Source: an uncultured Flavobacteriaceae bacterium
Lineage (GTDB): Bacteria > Bacteroidota > Bacteroidia > Flavobacteriales > Flavobacteriaceae
NCBI GenBank assembly: GCA_913044085.1
Contig: CAJWNW010000003.1
Span: 1-31,990 of the forward strand
DNA: 31,990 bases
Direction: 5' to 3'
Part shown: positions 8,487-17,020 of the stretch, in pieces
How the letters are laid out: every line of letters begins with the position of its first letter
Position numbering within the stretch: the stretch's first letter is position 1
Translations under genes and position numbers: made by a program
The notes under the pieces: model-generated
What the model was told of the DNA's origin: nothing
Database searches by the model: none
The model's input: only the letters and a program-made list of their open reading frames with translations

Positions 8487-9143
8487 ATGCTTAGAGAGGT
8501 TATATCAAATGACGGTTATGTATTGTGTGGACTGCTGAGCCTCATACTGTTGTTAATTGTGAAAACACTTCACTCAAGACGTTTGATTGATTTTTTAGGA
8601 TTCTTGGGAAATTCTAATTATTTGCAAATATATTTGAAAGGTCACTCTTTTTTGGACAGTTTTGACGCCATTTTATTCTTTAATTTTTGTTTAAACAGCA
8701 CTGCATTTGGTTATATTGCCCACGTCGCTTTGGTCGGAAATATTGCAATGAATAGCAGCGTATTTTTTATATCTTTTGGATTGATTGCATTGGGATTCCT
8801 CTTGAAAATTGGAGTTGAACTTCTAATTGGATTTGTTTTTGACTTGTATAAACCCTTAAATGTTTTAACATTCCAACAAATCAGCAGTATCAACTTTGTT
8901 GGCATTTTACTACTTCCTTTAAATGCCCTCCTAGTATTTTATTTGAACTTTGAGAAATCTGCAGTGCTAATTGGAGTACTTTTAGTGTTATTTGTTTTGA
9001 TCTTGGGGATGGTGAAGACCATTCAATCCAATCTAAAGCTCATTTTAAGTAATTTCTTGTATTTTATTTTATATATTTGCACCCTGGAATTTGGACCATG
9101 TGTTATTATTTATAACTATTTAAATAAGTCAAATTATCTATAG
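8487..9143 (+). CDS. DUF4271 membrane protein
   Basis: An integral membrane protein of the DUF4271 family, found in Bacteroidota next to uroporphyrinogen-III synthase; function unknown. The chosen start (MLREVISNDGYV) gives 218 residues and fits how family members begin, with a short N-terminal stretch then a hydrophobic segment. An upstream ATG at 8448 would add 13 mostly hydrophobic residues and is the alternative. Several hydrophobic segments alternate with short basic loops, suggesting six or so membrane passes. The hemD gene follows after 12 bases on the same strand, so the two are probably co-transcribed. Confidence 0.8.
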   Translation: MLREVISNDGYVLCGLLSLILLLIVKTLHSRRLIDFLGFLGNSNYLQIYLKGHSFLDSFDAILFFNFCLNSTAFGYIAHVALVGNIAMNSSVFFISFGLIALGFLLKIGVELLIGFVFDLYKPLNVLTFQQISSINFVGILLLPLNALLVFYLNFEKSAVLIGVLLVLFVLILGMVKTIQSNLKLILSNFLYFILYICTLEFGPCVIIYNYLNKSNYL

Positions 9144-9155
9144 AGCACCCATTAT

Positions 9156-9902
9156 ATGAAAGTAAAAACCATTTTAGTTTCACAACCCGAACCAAAGATT
9201 GAAAACTCACCTTACTTTGACCTTCAACAAACTCAAAAAGTAAAAATTGATTTTCGTCCATTTATCCATGTTGAAAACGTTACAGCAAAGGAAATTAGAC
9301 TGCAAAAGGTAGATTTCTCTAAGTTTTCTGCCATTATATTAACCAGCAGAAATGCCGTTGATCACTTTTTTAGAGTGGCTGAATCCATGCGTTTTAAAGT
9401 TCCAGACTCAATGAAGTATTTCTGTCAGTCTGAGGCTGTCGCCTACTATTTACAAAAATATGTGGTTTACAGAAAGCGTAAAATTTATGTAGGAAAGCGC
9501 ACCTTTGCAGAGCTTCTTCTAGTAATTAATAAGTACAAGAACGAATCTTTCTTACTGCCTTCTTCTGACAAACTTAAGCCTTCAGTTCCTATGGCTTTAG
9601 ATGAATTAGGCCTTAACTGGAAACAAGCCGTTTTTTACAAAACAGTCATAAGTGATTTGTCGGACTTGGCCAATGTTTATTATGATATTTTGGTATTTTT
9701 CAGTCCGTCTGGAATTGACTCTTTATTTCATAATTTCCCCGATTTTAAACAAAATGATACTCGCATTGCTGTTTTTGGAAACACCACTGTTAAAGCAGTC
9801 GAAAATAAAGGGCTACGTGTGGATATTTCAGCACCCAGTAAAGACACACCTTCTATGAGCATGGCGCTTGAGCGGTACATAAAAAAAATGAACAAAAAGT
9901 AG
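9156..9902 (+). CDS. hemD: Uroporphyrinogen-III synthase
   Basis: A 248-residue cytoplasmic enzyme that closes and rearranges hydroxymethylbilane to uroporphyrinogen III in haem synthesis (EC 4.2.1.75). The family is poorly conserved, and the call rests on overall pattern: VKTILVSQPEP at the start, FSAIILTSRNAVDHFF near 55-70 (the usual I-F-TS-NAV block), and a late ILVFFSPSGIDSLF and RIAVFGNTTVKAVE matching the second-lobe motifs. Length is normal. It lies directly behind DUF4271, a pairing usual in Flavobacteriia. No other haem gene is within the window. Confidence 0.88.
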   Translation: MKVKTILVSQPEPKIENSPYFDLQQTQKVKIDFRPFIHVENVTAKEIRLQKVDFSKFSAIILTSRNAVDHFFRVAESMRFKVPDSMKYFCQSEAVAYYLQKYVVYRKRKIYVGKRTFAELLLVINKYKNESFLLPSSDKLKPSVPMALDELGLNWKQAVFYKTVISDLSDLANVYYDILVFFSPSGIDSLFHNFPDFKQNDTRIAVFGNTTVKAVENKGLRVDISAPSKDTPSMSMALERYIKKMNKK

Positions 9903-9983
9903 TTCGTTTCCTATCCCTCTTCAAAAAAAATCTATTTTTTATTCAATCCTGAATATCGTATATTTAATCAAATTTTTTAAACA

Positions 9984-10832
9984 ATGAAATCTAAGATTTT
10001 CTTTTTAATTGTAACAGTTTTTGCTTTCAGTTGTAGTAATGAATCCGTTGATTCTTCTGTAGCAGAGAACAACGCGAGTGATTTCTTTCCAAATAACGCC
10101 AATAACTACTGGAAATATGTAGTCGACAGTAACAGTGAAGACCTGCCCGATATGAACTTTGCAGCCCTGGATTCGGTTTATGTTGCTGAATCTTCTGATA
10201 ATTCTATTTCATTGGCGGCCAATAATGATACCTCGGCCAATGGGAGGATGAATATGATTTTAACGTCTGGCACCTTGTATAAAACCGATAATACGCTGGC
10301 ATTGGATGGAAATATTGATCTTACTGAAAATCTTGCCGATTTAGGGTTCGCCGACAGCTTTAGCTTGACAGGACTGACTCTCTATGATTTAGAAGCTTCC
10401 AACGAAAGTATTATGTTTACAGAAACTGGTACATTTTCAAATTCAATTCCTATTCAAGATACCGAGGTACCGGTTGATGTTAATTTTGAAATCCAAACTA
10501 AAAAATTAAATTTTTACGATTCTAAAATACTTAACCAAATAAATTACAGCAATGTTTTTGAGGGTGAACTAAGAATTTCGCTTGAAATCAATGCCACAAT
10601 TTCTCTGTTGGGCTTCCCTCAAACCGTTGCCTTCTTAGATTCTCAAGACATCCTTTACATAAGGTATTACTTCGCAGAATCTATTGGGATGGTAAACGCT
10701 GAAGCGTCTCAGGGCTTCGCTTTGTCTGATGAATTGACAACTTTATTAACTCTCGCCAATATTGGATTGGAAATTCCATCTAGTATCAACATTTCAAGTT
10801 CAGAAGTGTTGAGTGATTATGCATTGGAATAA
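9984..10832 (+). CDS. Lipoprotein of unknown function
   Basis: A 282-residue protein with a lipoprotein signal peptide (MKSKIFFLIVTVFAFSC, Cys17 lipidated) followed by a serine/asparagine/acid-rich linker. The mature part shows NNYWKYVVDS near 40-50, a phrase common in flavobacterial beta-rich lipoproteins, and alternates short beta-like strands with no catalytic motif that I can see. I do not recognise a family. It stands alone, 81 bases after hemD, and ends 7 bases from the convergent antiporter gene. TATATTTA at 9959-9966 is a one-mismatch -7 element. Confidence 0.7.
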   Translation: MKSKIFFLIVTVFAFSCSNESVDSSVAENNASDFFPNNANNYWKYVVDSNSEDLPDMNFAALDSVYVAESSDNSISLAANNDTSANGRMNMILTSGTLYKTDNTLALDGNIDLTENLADLGFADSFSLTGLTLYDLEASNESIMFTETGTFSNSIPIQDTEVPVDVNFEIQTKKLNFYDSKILNQINYSNVFEGELRISLEINATISLLGFPQTVAFLDSQDILYIRYYFAESIGMVNAEASQGFALSDELTTLLTLANIGLEIPSSINISSSEVLSDYALE

Positions 10833-10839
10833 CAATGGC

Positions 10840-11781
10840 TTACTTAAAAACTAGTAGCATAAAAACGGCGTAAAGCAGCACTAGAAAAAAGCCTTCTTTG
10901 AATTGTAATTTATGGCGCTTTTTCACTAAAATCAATGGCAAGATAACCGCTGCAAATACCAACATCCAGAGCACATCTCTTGAAAGAATTTGAGCATCTT
11001 CAATAGGAATGCTGTCTACCATTGCGGTCAAACCTAAAACGGACCCAATATTGAAAATATTAGAGCCAATAAGATTCCCTAATGACAGAGCTTTTTCTTT
11101 TTTTAGGACTGCAATAATCGATGCCGACAGTTCTGGAATACTGGTGCCCAGTGCAACCAAAGAAACTGAAATAACAGCTTCACTAACCCCCATTTGTTCG
11201 GCTAATACAATAGCGCCATCCACCAACCAATCCGCGCCATAATACAAGGCCGCACCTCCAAAGGCAACCCAAATAATTATTTTAAAATAGGAAACTTCAG
11301 ACAAAGTATCCATTTCTGAATCTGTTTCTAAATTGGTGAGTAGCGATCGTTTGATGAGCAAAACAATAAAAACCAACAGTGCAATGAATAAAATCGTGCC
11401 TTCAAAAGAAGTCAATTGCTGGTCATTTTGCATGAAGGCATACACCAGCAAAGAGAAAATGAGCAAGGAGGGCCAATTAAATTTATAAAAAGAAGGATCG
11501 ACTTCAATAGTTGTACAGATGGCAGTAATGCCTAAAACAAGTCCAATATTAGCAATATTTGAACCAATGACATTGTTAATTGAGATAGCAGGCGCTCCTT
11601 GAAGGGCAGCATTTAAACTAACCAAAAGTTCAGGGAAAGAAGTTGCAAAAGACACAACGGTTAGGCCAATAACCATTTTGGAAAGGTTAAGTTTAAACGA
11701 TAGCCCCACAGAAGCACGTACTAGATATTCCCCTCCAATGACCAGAAGTAAAAATCCTAAGAGCATAAAAACAACCTCCAT
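10840..11781 (-). CDS. Calcium/sodium antiporter (CaCA family, YrbG-like)
   Basis: A 313-residue inner-membrane exchanger that probably expels Ca2+ in exchange for Na+ (or H+). The two inverted alpha repeats are plain: alpha-1 with ATSFPELLVS (Glu51) and NNVIGSNIANIG, alpha-2 with GTSIPELSAS (Glu217) and GNLIGSNIFNIG. The two halves are each about five hydrophobic segments, separated by an acidic cytoplasmic linker near 150-162 (LETDSEMDTLSE). Length and motifs match bacterial YrbG-type proteins. It is a single minus-strand gene, convergent with the unknown lipoprotein gene and divergent from the small ORF at 11859. Confidence 0.92.
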   Translation of the reverse strand: MEVVFMLLGFLLLVIGGEYLVRASVGLSFKLNLSKMVIGLTVVSFATSFPELLVSLNAALQGAPAISINNVIGSNIANIGLVLGITAICTTIEVDPSFYKFNWPSLLIFSLLVYAFMQNDQQLTSFEGTILFIALLVFIVLLIKRSLLTNLETDSEMDTLSEVSYFKIIIWVAFGGAALYYGADWLVDGAIVLAEQMGVSEAVISVSLVALGTSIPELSASIIAVLKKEKALSLGNLIGSNIFNIGSVLGLTAMVDSIPIEDAQILSRDVLWMLVFAAVILPLILVKKRHKLQFKEGFFLVLLYAVFMLLVFK

Positions 11782-11846
11782 TTTGAATATTTTTAACGAA
11801 TATAGTTTAAGATTTAAAAATAGCTGAATATATCCAAAAGAAATTC

Positions 11847-11854
11847 TATTTTTG
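11847..11854 (+). promoter_or_regulatory. Possible -7 element of the 49-residue ORF
   Basis: TATTTTTG is an exact TAnnTTTG match ending 4 bases before the ATG at 11859, again predicting a leaderless or nearly leaderless transcript. No clear TTG lies at the expected -33 distance. Confidence 0.35.
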
Positions 11855-11858
11855 AGGT

Positions 11859-12008
11859 ATGAAATTAGTTTTCAAATACCTGGCCAGCTTAAATAAAATG
11901 TTTCTGCCCAGTTACACAAAACGCCGACTGGATTTAAGCAATGCCACTAAGTTGCAGTTGGTCCTCATAGAATGGCGCACTTTTGTGACCCTGAGAGCTC
12001 TGGATTAA
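11859..12008 (+). CDS. Small conserved-looking protein, 49 residues
   Basis: A short ORF read directly from the sequence: it begins MKLVFKYLASLNKMF and ends FVTLRALD. It is basic and amphipathic, with pattern KYLASLNK, LPSYTKRRLDL and LIEWRTFVTLRALD. I have an impression of similar 50-residue proteins in other Flavobacteriia, but cannot verify that. An exact TAnnTTTG element lies 4 bases before the ATG, and the aldose 1-epimerase gene starts 6 bases after the stop, so the two may form an operon. No function is assigned. It could be missed by gene finders because of its length. Confidence 0.6.
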   Translation: MKLVFKYLASLNKMFLPSYTKRRLDLSNATKLQLVLIEWRTFVTLRALD

Positions 12009-12014
12009 TTTTTA

Positions 12015-12938
12015 GTGACTAATGCATTTATGGCCACTCAAATATTCAGGTTAGAGAAATACAACGATTTTATATGCTTGTACAGCCAATGTTCAAGCAC
12101 CCAAGCACGGTTTTGTTTGAGCCGTGGGGGAAGTCTGGATAGCCTCATGATTGAAAACACCCAAATAATTACCAACCTCAGCCCGATTTCCCCTCAAAAA
12201 ACATATCCATCTTCTATACTGTTTCCCTTTGCCAATAGAATAAAAGACGGGAAATACAATTTTAACAATAAAAATTACGTATTTGATTGCAACGAGGCAG
12301 CAGCCAAAAATGCCCTTCATGGTTTGGTATACAACAAAACTTTCAATTGTACAGCTCACAAATTGACATCTGAATTTGCCTGTCTCCAATTGAGCTATGA
12401 AACCGAGAAACTTGACGACAGTTTTCCATTTTTGTACCGCATTGACCTGCACTACAAATTAACAAAAAACGGCTTATCACTAGAAATTACTGTGTTGAAC
12501 ACTGGTGAAAATAAATTTCCTTTCACCTTGGGCTGGCATCCCTACTTCAAAACGTCTGATTTAAATCAAAGTGCACTGTGTTTTTCCAGTACTCAAAAAT
12601 TGGTAACAGATGCAAGAAATATTACCACTGGCGTAGTCAGCTGTGATTTAAAAGTGCCTTATGACTTAAAGGGCGTTGCACTTGATGATACTTACATTTT
12701 ACAGACGCCTGTGGTTGAATTTATAACCCCAGAATACGATTTGAAACTGACGGTATCTGAAGCCGAAACTTATTTACAACTCTACACCCCACCAACTGTT
12801 AATGCCATTGCAATTGAACCCATGACTGGGGTTTCTAACAGCTTTAACAACAAGATTGGGTTAAAAGAACTCCACCCAAAAGAAACCTTTCAAATTTACT
12901 GTTGTATAGAAGTAAAGTTAAAAAATAATAGAAACTAA
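12015..12938 (+). CDS. Aldose 1-epimerase family protein
   Basis: A 307-residue cytoplasmic enzyme of the GalM/YeaD-like family that interconverts alpha and beta anomers of a hexose or a hexose phosphate. Likely active-site residues by motif are Arg75 (FPFANRIKDGKY), His102 (ALHGLV), His175 (LGWHPYF) and Glu268 (AIEPMTG). All four positions known from galactose mutarotase appear filled. ATG at 12030 (MATQIF) is an alternative start only 5 codons in. No signal peptide is seen. It sits 6 bases behind the small ORF and upstream of the PUL genes, which are on the other strand; a role in hexose intake is possible but not shown. Confidence 0.88.
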   Translation: MTNAFMATQIFRLEKYNDFICLYSQCSSTQARFCLSRGGSLDSLMIENTQIITNLSPISPQKTYPSSILFPFANRIKDGKYNFNNKNYVFDCNEAAAKNALHGLVYNKTFNCTAHKLTSEFACLQLSYETEKLDDSFPFLYRIDLHYKLTKNGLSLEITVLNTGENKFPFTLGWHPYFKTSDLNQSALCFSSTQKLVTDARNITTGVVSCDLKVPYDLKGVALDDTYILQTPVVEFITPEYDLKLTVSEAETYLQLYTPPTVNAIAIEPMTGVSNSFNNKIGLKELHPKETFQIYCCIEVKLKNNRN

Positions 12939-13070
12939 ACCCCACTAACAACTAGGCCAAGCCTTAGGGCGCTGATTTTAAAAACGGAACTGAATATGAC
13001 AGCTTCTTAAAGCGTGAAGAAAAATTAATGCGAAGCGGTTTGAACTAGATTTAAACTATATTTTGTTTTG

Positions 13071-13436
13071 TCAAATCCAAACATCATTATCTGCGGTTAA
13101 ATCTACTATAGAAGTTCCAGTGTTAATTACACCTTTCGGCTCAATAATCAATACCTTTGCTTCCTTTTTAGCAAAGGGTTTATGATCTTTTCCCTTTGAG
13201 ATAATAATCATTTCTCCAGCATTAATTGTTTGAATTGTATTGTCAATTTCGATAAAGATAGTACCTTCTATAACAATAAACGCCTCGTCAGTGTCCAGAT
13301 GATTATGTTTTATAAATTCATTTTTGAACTTAGTTAACTTAAATTGATAATCATTTAATTCGGCAATTACTTTTGGACTCCAATAATTCGAAATTTTTTT
13401 AAACTTTTCTTTAAAATTAATTTTTTTATTTTTCAC
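13071..13436 (-). CDS. Small cupin-domain protein
   Basis: A 121-residue single cupin. Motif 1 is seen as HNHLDTDEAFIVIEG with metal ligands His44, His46 and Glu51. Motif 2 is GEMIIISKGKDHKPFA with His85 as the fourth ligand. The set is complete, so a metal-binding beta-barrel is expected; the ligand cannot be told from sequence. The N-terminus is very lysine-rich (MKNKKINFKEKFKK). It is the last minus-strand gene of the PUL side, 184 bases beyond the symporter stop, and the gap holds copy A of the dispersed repeat. It may therefore be transcribed separately. Confidence 0.82.
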   Translation of the reverse strand: MKNKKINFKEKFKKISNYWSPKVIAELNDYQFKLTKFKNEFIKHNHLDTDEAFIVIEGTIFIEIDNTIQTINAGEMIIISKGKDHKPFAKKEAKVLIIEPKGVINTGTSIVDLTADNDVWI

Positions 13437-13489
13437 AATAATTGATTTTTTGAAAAATAAATATAATTATTAAATTAAACATAAAAGAT

Positions 13490-13555
13490 AGAGAATTAGT
13501 TACTATGAATCAATTCTCTGATTTTGTGACCAAGAGTTTCAAAAGTTTGAACTTT
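13490..13555. repeat. Dispersed hairpin-plus-core repeat, copy A
   Basis: Hairpin AGAGAATT (13490-13497) / AATTCTCT (13512-13519), then 6 bases, then a 30-base core from GTGACC (13526) to GAACTTT (13555). The core ends in the near-palindrome AAAGTTTGAACTTT. It lies between the symporter stop and the cupin start; read on the minus strand the hairpin is followed by ATCTTTTAT, a weak terminator tail. Confidence 0.65.
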
Positions 13556-13620
13556 AGAATATAATTTAAAAAATTATTTAGTTTAAACTGTTTGGCAAAT
13601 AATCCAAAAACTAACTTATT

Positions 13621-15354
13621 TTAATGCGTAGCTTCCCCCGCTCCAGCAGGAATTCTGATTTGCTCTACTATGTCTTGAACATTTTTAGGAGGCTCTGGAG
13701 TAAACCTCATAACTGTAATGGACACTATAAAATTTAATAGCATAGCCACACTACCAAAACCTTCAGGAGAAATACCAAACCACCACTCACTTTTACTGGG
13801 AAGAACGTCGTCAAACCAACCTAGTTTATATTTGAGCATATAATACAACATTGTTAAAATACCAACTATCATACCGACTATAGCACCCTCTTTATTCATT
13901 CGTTTATAAAATATTCCCAAGATAATGGCTGGGAAAAATGACGCTGCTGCCAAACCAAATGCTAAAGCTACCGTTGCGGCAACAAATCCTGGAGGGTTGA
14001 TTCCAAAATAACCTGCGATACATACTGCTATTATTGAAGACAATCGTGCTGCTACTAATTCGTTTTTTTCAGAAATTTTTGGATTGAATATTTTCTTGAT
14101 TAAGTCATGAGAAACTGAAGCAGAAATAACCAATAATAATCCCGCTGCAGTTGATAATGCAGCTGCTAATGCACCTGCTGCAACCAAAGCAATTACCCAA
14201 TTAGGTAATTCTGCGATTTCAGGGTTTGCCAAAACCATAATGTCATTATCGACGACCAATTCATTTTGATTTTTATCTGCCAAATACTGAATTAAGCCGT
14301 CGTGATTTTTGTCTGCAAATTTAATCAGCCCGGTGGTTTCCCATTTTTTAAACCATTCTGGTGCTCTGTTATACGGCTGATTAGAAAGCGTTTCAATCAT
14401 ATTTGTTCGCGCAAATGCCGCTACTGCAGGCGCTGTAGAGTATAAAATTACAATAAGTAATAAAGCGATACCGGCGGATTTACGAGCATCCTTGACGCGT
14501 TTAACCGTAAAGAAACGCACAATGACATGTGGCAGTCCCGCCGTACCTACCATCAAAGCTAATGTGATTGCAAAAACATCTACCAAAGACTTAGTGCCTT
14601 CTGTATATTCGTTAAACCCTAAATCGGTACTTAGACCGTCTAATTTATCCAACAAGAAAGTACCTGATTCGTTTGCTACTTCACTACCAAAACCTAATTG
14701 TGGAATTGGATTGCCTGTCATTTGAATTGATATGAATATAGCAGGAACCATAAACGCAAAAATCAAGACACAATATTGGGCAACTTGTGTATAGGTTATG
14801 CCTTTCATACCTCCGAGCACCGCATAAAACAATACAATCAACATTCCGATAATTACGCCTGTGTTTATATCAACTTCCAAAAATCGTGAAAAGACCAATC
14901 CTACTCCTCGCATCTGACCAGCTACATACGTAAAAGAAACTAAAAGCGCACATATAACACCTACAAAACGAGCTGTATTAGAATAATAACGATCTCCAAT
15001 AAAATCAGGAACGGTGAATTTTCCAAATTTTCTTAAATAAGGCGCCAGTAACAGAGCAAGTAAAACATAACCACCTGTCCAACCCATTAAATATACGGCG
15101 CCATCATAGCCTGCAAATGAAATAATCCCTGCCATAGAAATAAAAGAGGCTGCACTCATCCAATCGGCTGCTGTAGCCATACCATTAGCAAGTGGTGATA
15201 CACCTCCTCCAGCTACATAAAATTCTTTTGTGGAGCCTGCTCGAGACCATATCGCGATACCTATATAAAGCGTAAAAGTCGTGCCTACTAAAATATAAGT
15301 CCAAAACTGAACGGAGAGCTCCTTAACTAACAAAAAACTATTTATCATAACCAT
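13621..15354 (-). CDS. Sodium:solute symporter, large subunit (VC_2705-type, acetate-symporter-like)
   Basis: A 577-residue inner-membrane transporter of the sodium:solute symporter family, with about 13 hydrophobic segments. Signatures are STKEFYVAGGGVSPLANGMATAAD near 41-64 with WMSAASF, the FGKFTVPDFIGDRYYS loop near 110-125, and GTAGLPHVIVRFFTVK near 270-285. This matches the branch that always follows a DUF4212 small protein. A non-membrane loop near 345-375 contains DKNHDGLIQY, an EF-hand-like stretch. The start overlaps the DUF4212 gene by 17 bases (8-11 if Met3 is used). Substrate is probably a small organic acid such as acetate, but the PUL setting leaves others open. Confidence 0.9.
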   Translation of the reverse strand: MVMINSFLLVKELSVQFWTYILVGTTFTLYIGIAIWSRAGSTKEFYVAGGGVSPLANGMATAADWMSAASFISMAGIISFAGYDGAVYLMGWTGGYVLLALLLAPYLRKFGKFTVPDFIGDRYYSNTARFVGVICALLVSFTYVAGQMRGVGLVFSRFLEVDINTGVIIGMLIVLFYAVLGGMKGITYTQVAQYCVLIFAFMVPAIFISIQMTGNPIPQLGFGSEVANESGTFLLDKLDGLSTDLGFNEYTEGTKSLVDVFAITLALMVGTAGLPHVIVRFFTVKRVKDARKSAGIALLLIVILYSTAPAVAAFARTNMIETLSNQPYNRAPEWFKKWETTGLIKFADKNHDGLIQYLADKNQNELVVDNDIMVLANPEIAELPNWVIALVAAGALAAALSTAAGLLLVISASVSHDLIKKIFNPKISEKNELVAARLSSIIAVCIAGYFGINPPGFVAATVALAFGLAAASFFPAIILGIFYKRMNKEGAIVGMIVGILTMLYYMLKYKLGWFDDVLPSKSEWWFGISPEGFGSVAMLLNFIVSITVMRFTPEPPKNVQDIVEQIRIPAGAGEATH

Positions 15355-15592
15355 ATTTTTTATCCAGCTTATTCATTAGTCTGACATAAATAAAAATCAA
15401 TATAACAAACACATACATAGATCCTTGTTGTGCAAACCAAAATCCAATTTTGAACCCACCAAATTTAAATTCATTGAGAAAATTTTTAAAAATTATTCCT
15501 GCACCAAACGATACAAGGAACCATACGAATAATAAGATAAATAAGTATCTAATATTGTCCTTCCAGTAGGCTTTTGACTTATTTTTAACCAT
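15338..15592 (-). CDS. DUF4212 small subunit of the sodium:solute symporter
   Basis: An 84-residue membrane protein with two hydrophobic segments (about 14-34 and 50-70), of the DUF4212 family. KAYWKDNIRYLFILLFVWF and FWFAQQGSMYVFVILIFIYV are family hallmarks. It is thought to be an accessory subunit of the symporter encoded directly downstream, whose start overlaps its end. The fucose-permease-like gene ends 54 bases upstream on the same strand. Confidence 0.92.
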   Translation of the reverse strand: MVKNKSKAYWKDNIRYLFILLFVWFLVSFGAGIIFKNFLNEFKFGGFKIGFWFAQQGSMYVFVILIFIYVRLMNKLDKKYGYDK

Positions 15593-15646
15593 GATATTTA
15601 GTTTTTTTTGTAGTTATAAATAGATTGATTTATATAATTGAATAAC

Positions 15647-16954
15647 TTAGATGAATTTACTTTTAAAAACTCCAAAACCAAAGCATGCGATATAAAAAAA
15701 ACAGGCAAGCGGAAGAACAAATGAAATATTTACTTCGGGAACACCTAAGATTTGTACGTCTTTCACACCGCTTCCCCCAATATCAATAATTAGGCCTTGA
15801 AGTTTTGGTAATAAAGCGCTACCCACAATAGCCATTACCAATCCTGCAGACCCAATTTTAGATTGTTCTTCAGTTAAATTTTCAAGAGCAATACCATAAA
15901 TAGTTGGGAACATTAATGACATACAAAACGAAACACCAACAAGGCTATAAAGTCCTTCAATGCCAGTCATGAAAATTGCCCCAAAAACAAATACCATTGC
16001 CAATAATGAAAAATACATTAAGAGTTTACCGGAACTCACAAATCGCAACAAATAAGTTCCAATAGCGCGACCAATGGTAAATAATATAAATGCTGACATT
16101 TGATAATAGCTAGTGGTTACACTGTTTATATCAATAGCTTCTGCATATTGGTAAATATATGTCCAACACATAATCATCGCACCTACATTTAAAAATTGTG
16201 CTAAAACCCCTAGAAAATAATTTCTGTCTTTTAATAAAATTGAAAAGGTACTTCTGATACTAGGTAGCCCACCTTGATCTTTAAAATGTGGCATTTTAAT
16301 AGTTGCAAACAATACAAAAACAAGAATAATCAGCAAGCCTAAAGCCACGTATGGATCCCGAATAACTAATAAATCGGATGTTTTGATTAAGATTTTTGAA
16401 GCTTCATCCAAAGAACTAAAATCAGTAATATCGTCTGATTGTAGATTTTTAAGAACAAATTGCTGAGCCACGACTAATCCTAAAATAAGTCCGACAGGAT
16501 TAAATGCTTGCGCTAAATTTAGACGTTGGGTAGCGGTTTCTTTAGCGCCTAAAGCCAAAATATATGGATTTGCTGCTGTTTCTAAAAAAGCAAGTCCAAA
16601 AGTTAAAACATAAAGCCCTAAACAGAAAAACCAAAACTTTTCGCTCATCGCAGCAGGGTAAAATAATAAAGCTCCCACTGCATACAACCCTAATCCAATC
16701 AAAATACAACTTTTATATGAATATTTTCTCATCAAAATAGCCGCCGGCAGTGCCATGCAAAAATAACCTCCGTAAAAAGCCATTTGTATCCATGCTGCCT
16801 GGGAATTAGAAAGTTCCAAAACCTTTTTAAAGGCTTGCACCATTGGGTCTGTTACAGCATTGGCAAATCCCCAAAGTACAAACAGGGAAGTTACAAGAAT
16901 AAAAGGTACCAGTACTTTTATTGATACCACAGGCGGTTTAATAGTCTTATTCAT
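15647..16954 (-). CDS. FucP-type sugar:H+ symporter (MFS, FGHS family)
   Basis: A 435-residue, 12-segment inner-membrane permease of the fucose/galactose/glucose:H+ symporter family. The proton-coupling residues known from E. coli FucP appear kept: Asp36 (WGFANAVTDPM) and Glu125 (AFLETAANPY). Other family blocks are QAAWIQMAFYGGYF near 53-65 and QRLNLAQAFNPVG. The substrate may be L-fucose, but Bacteroidota members also carry mannose, glucose or galactose. The GH92 mannosidase gene 66 bases upstream on the same strand makes mannose the simplest guess here. The gene is followed after 54 bases by DUF4212. Confidence 0.9.
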   Translation of the reverse strand: MNKTIKPPVVSIKVLVPFILVTSLFVLWGFANAVTDPMVQAFKKVLELSNSQAAWIQMAFYGGYFCMALPAAILMRKYSYKSCILIGLGLYAVGALLFYPAAMSEKFWFFCLGLYVLTFGLAFLETAANPYILALGAKETATQRLNLAQAFNPVGLILGLVVAQQFVLKNLQSDDITDFSSLDEASKILIKTSDLLVIRDPYVALGLLIILVFVLFATIKMPHFKDQGGLPSIRSTFSILLKDRNYFLGVLAQFLNVGAMIMCWTYIYQYAEAIDINSVTTSYYQMSAFILFTIGRAIGTYLLRFVSSGKLLMYFSLLAMVFVFGAIFMTGIEGLYSLVGVSFCMSLMFPTIYGIALENLTEEQSKIGSAGLVMAIVGSALLPKLQGLIIDIGGSGVKDVQILGVPEVNISFVLPLACFFYIACFGFGVFKSKFI

Positions 16955-17020
16955 GACAAAATATATTTTAACTGACTTATATTAAGATTCTTATTTATGT
17001 TCAATAATATTTGTAAATTA

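Noticed and set aside
12093..12452. A 119-codon minus-strand ORF opposite the aldose 1-epimerase gene.
   Set aside because: It lies wholly inside a clear enzyme gene, has no recognisable motif and no promoter; a shadow frame.
12960..12985. CTAGGCCAAGCCTTAG after the aldose 1-epimerase gene as a terminator.
   Set aside because: The stem is short with a bulge and a 3-base loop, and no T-run follows directly.
14275..14310. EF-hand-like DKNHDGLIQY in the sodium symporter as a calcium sensor.
   Set aside because: It is a single short loop without a partner EF-hand, in an extramembrane segment that varies in this family; too little to claim regulation.
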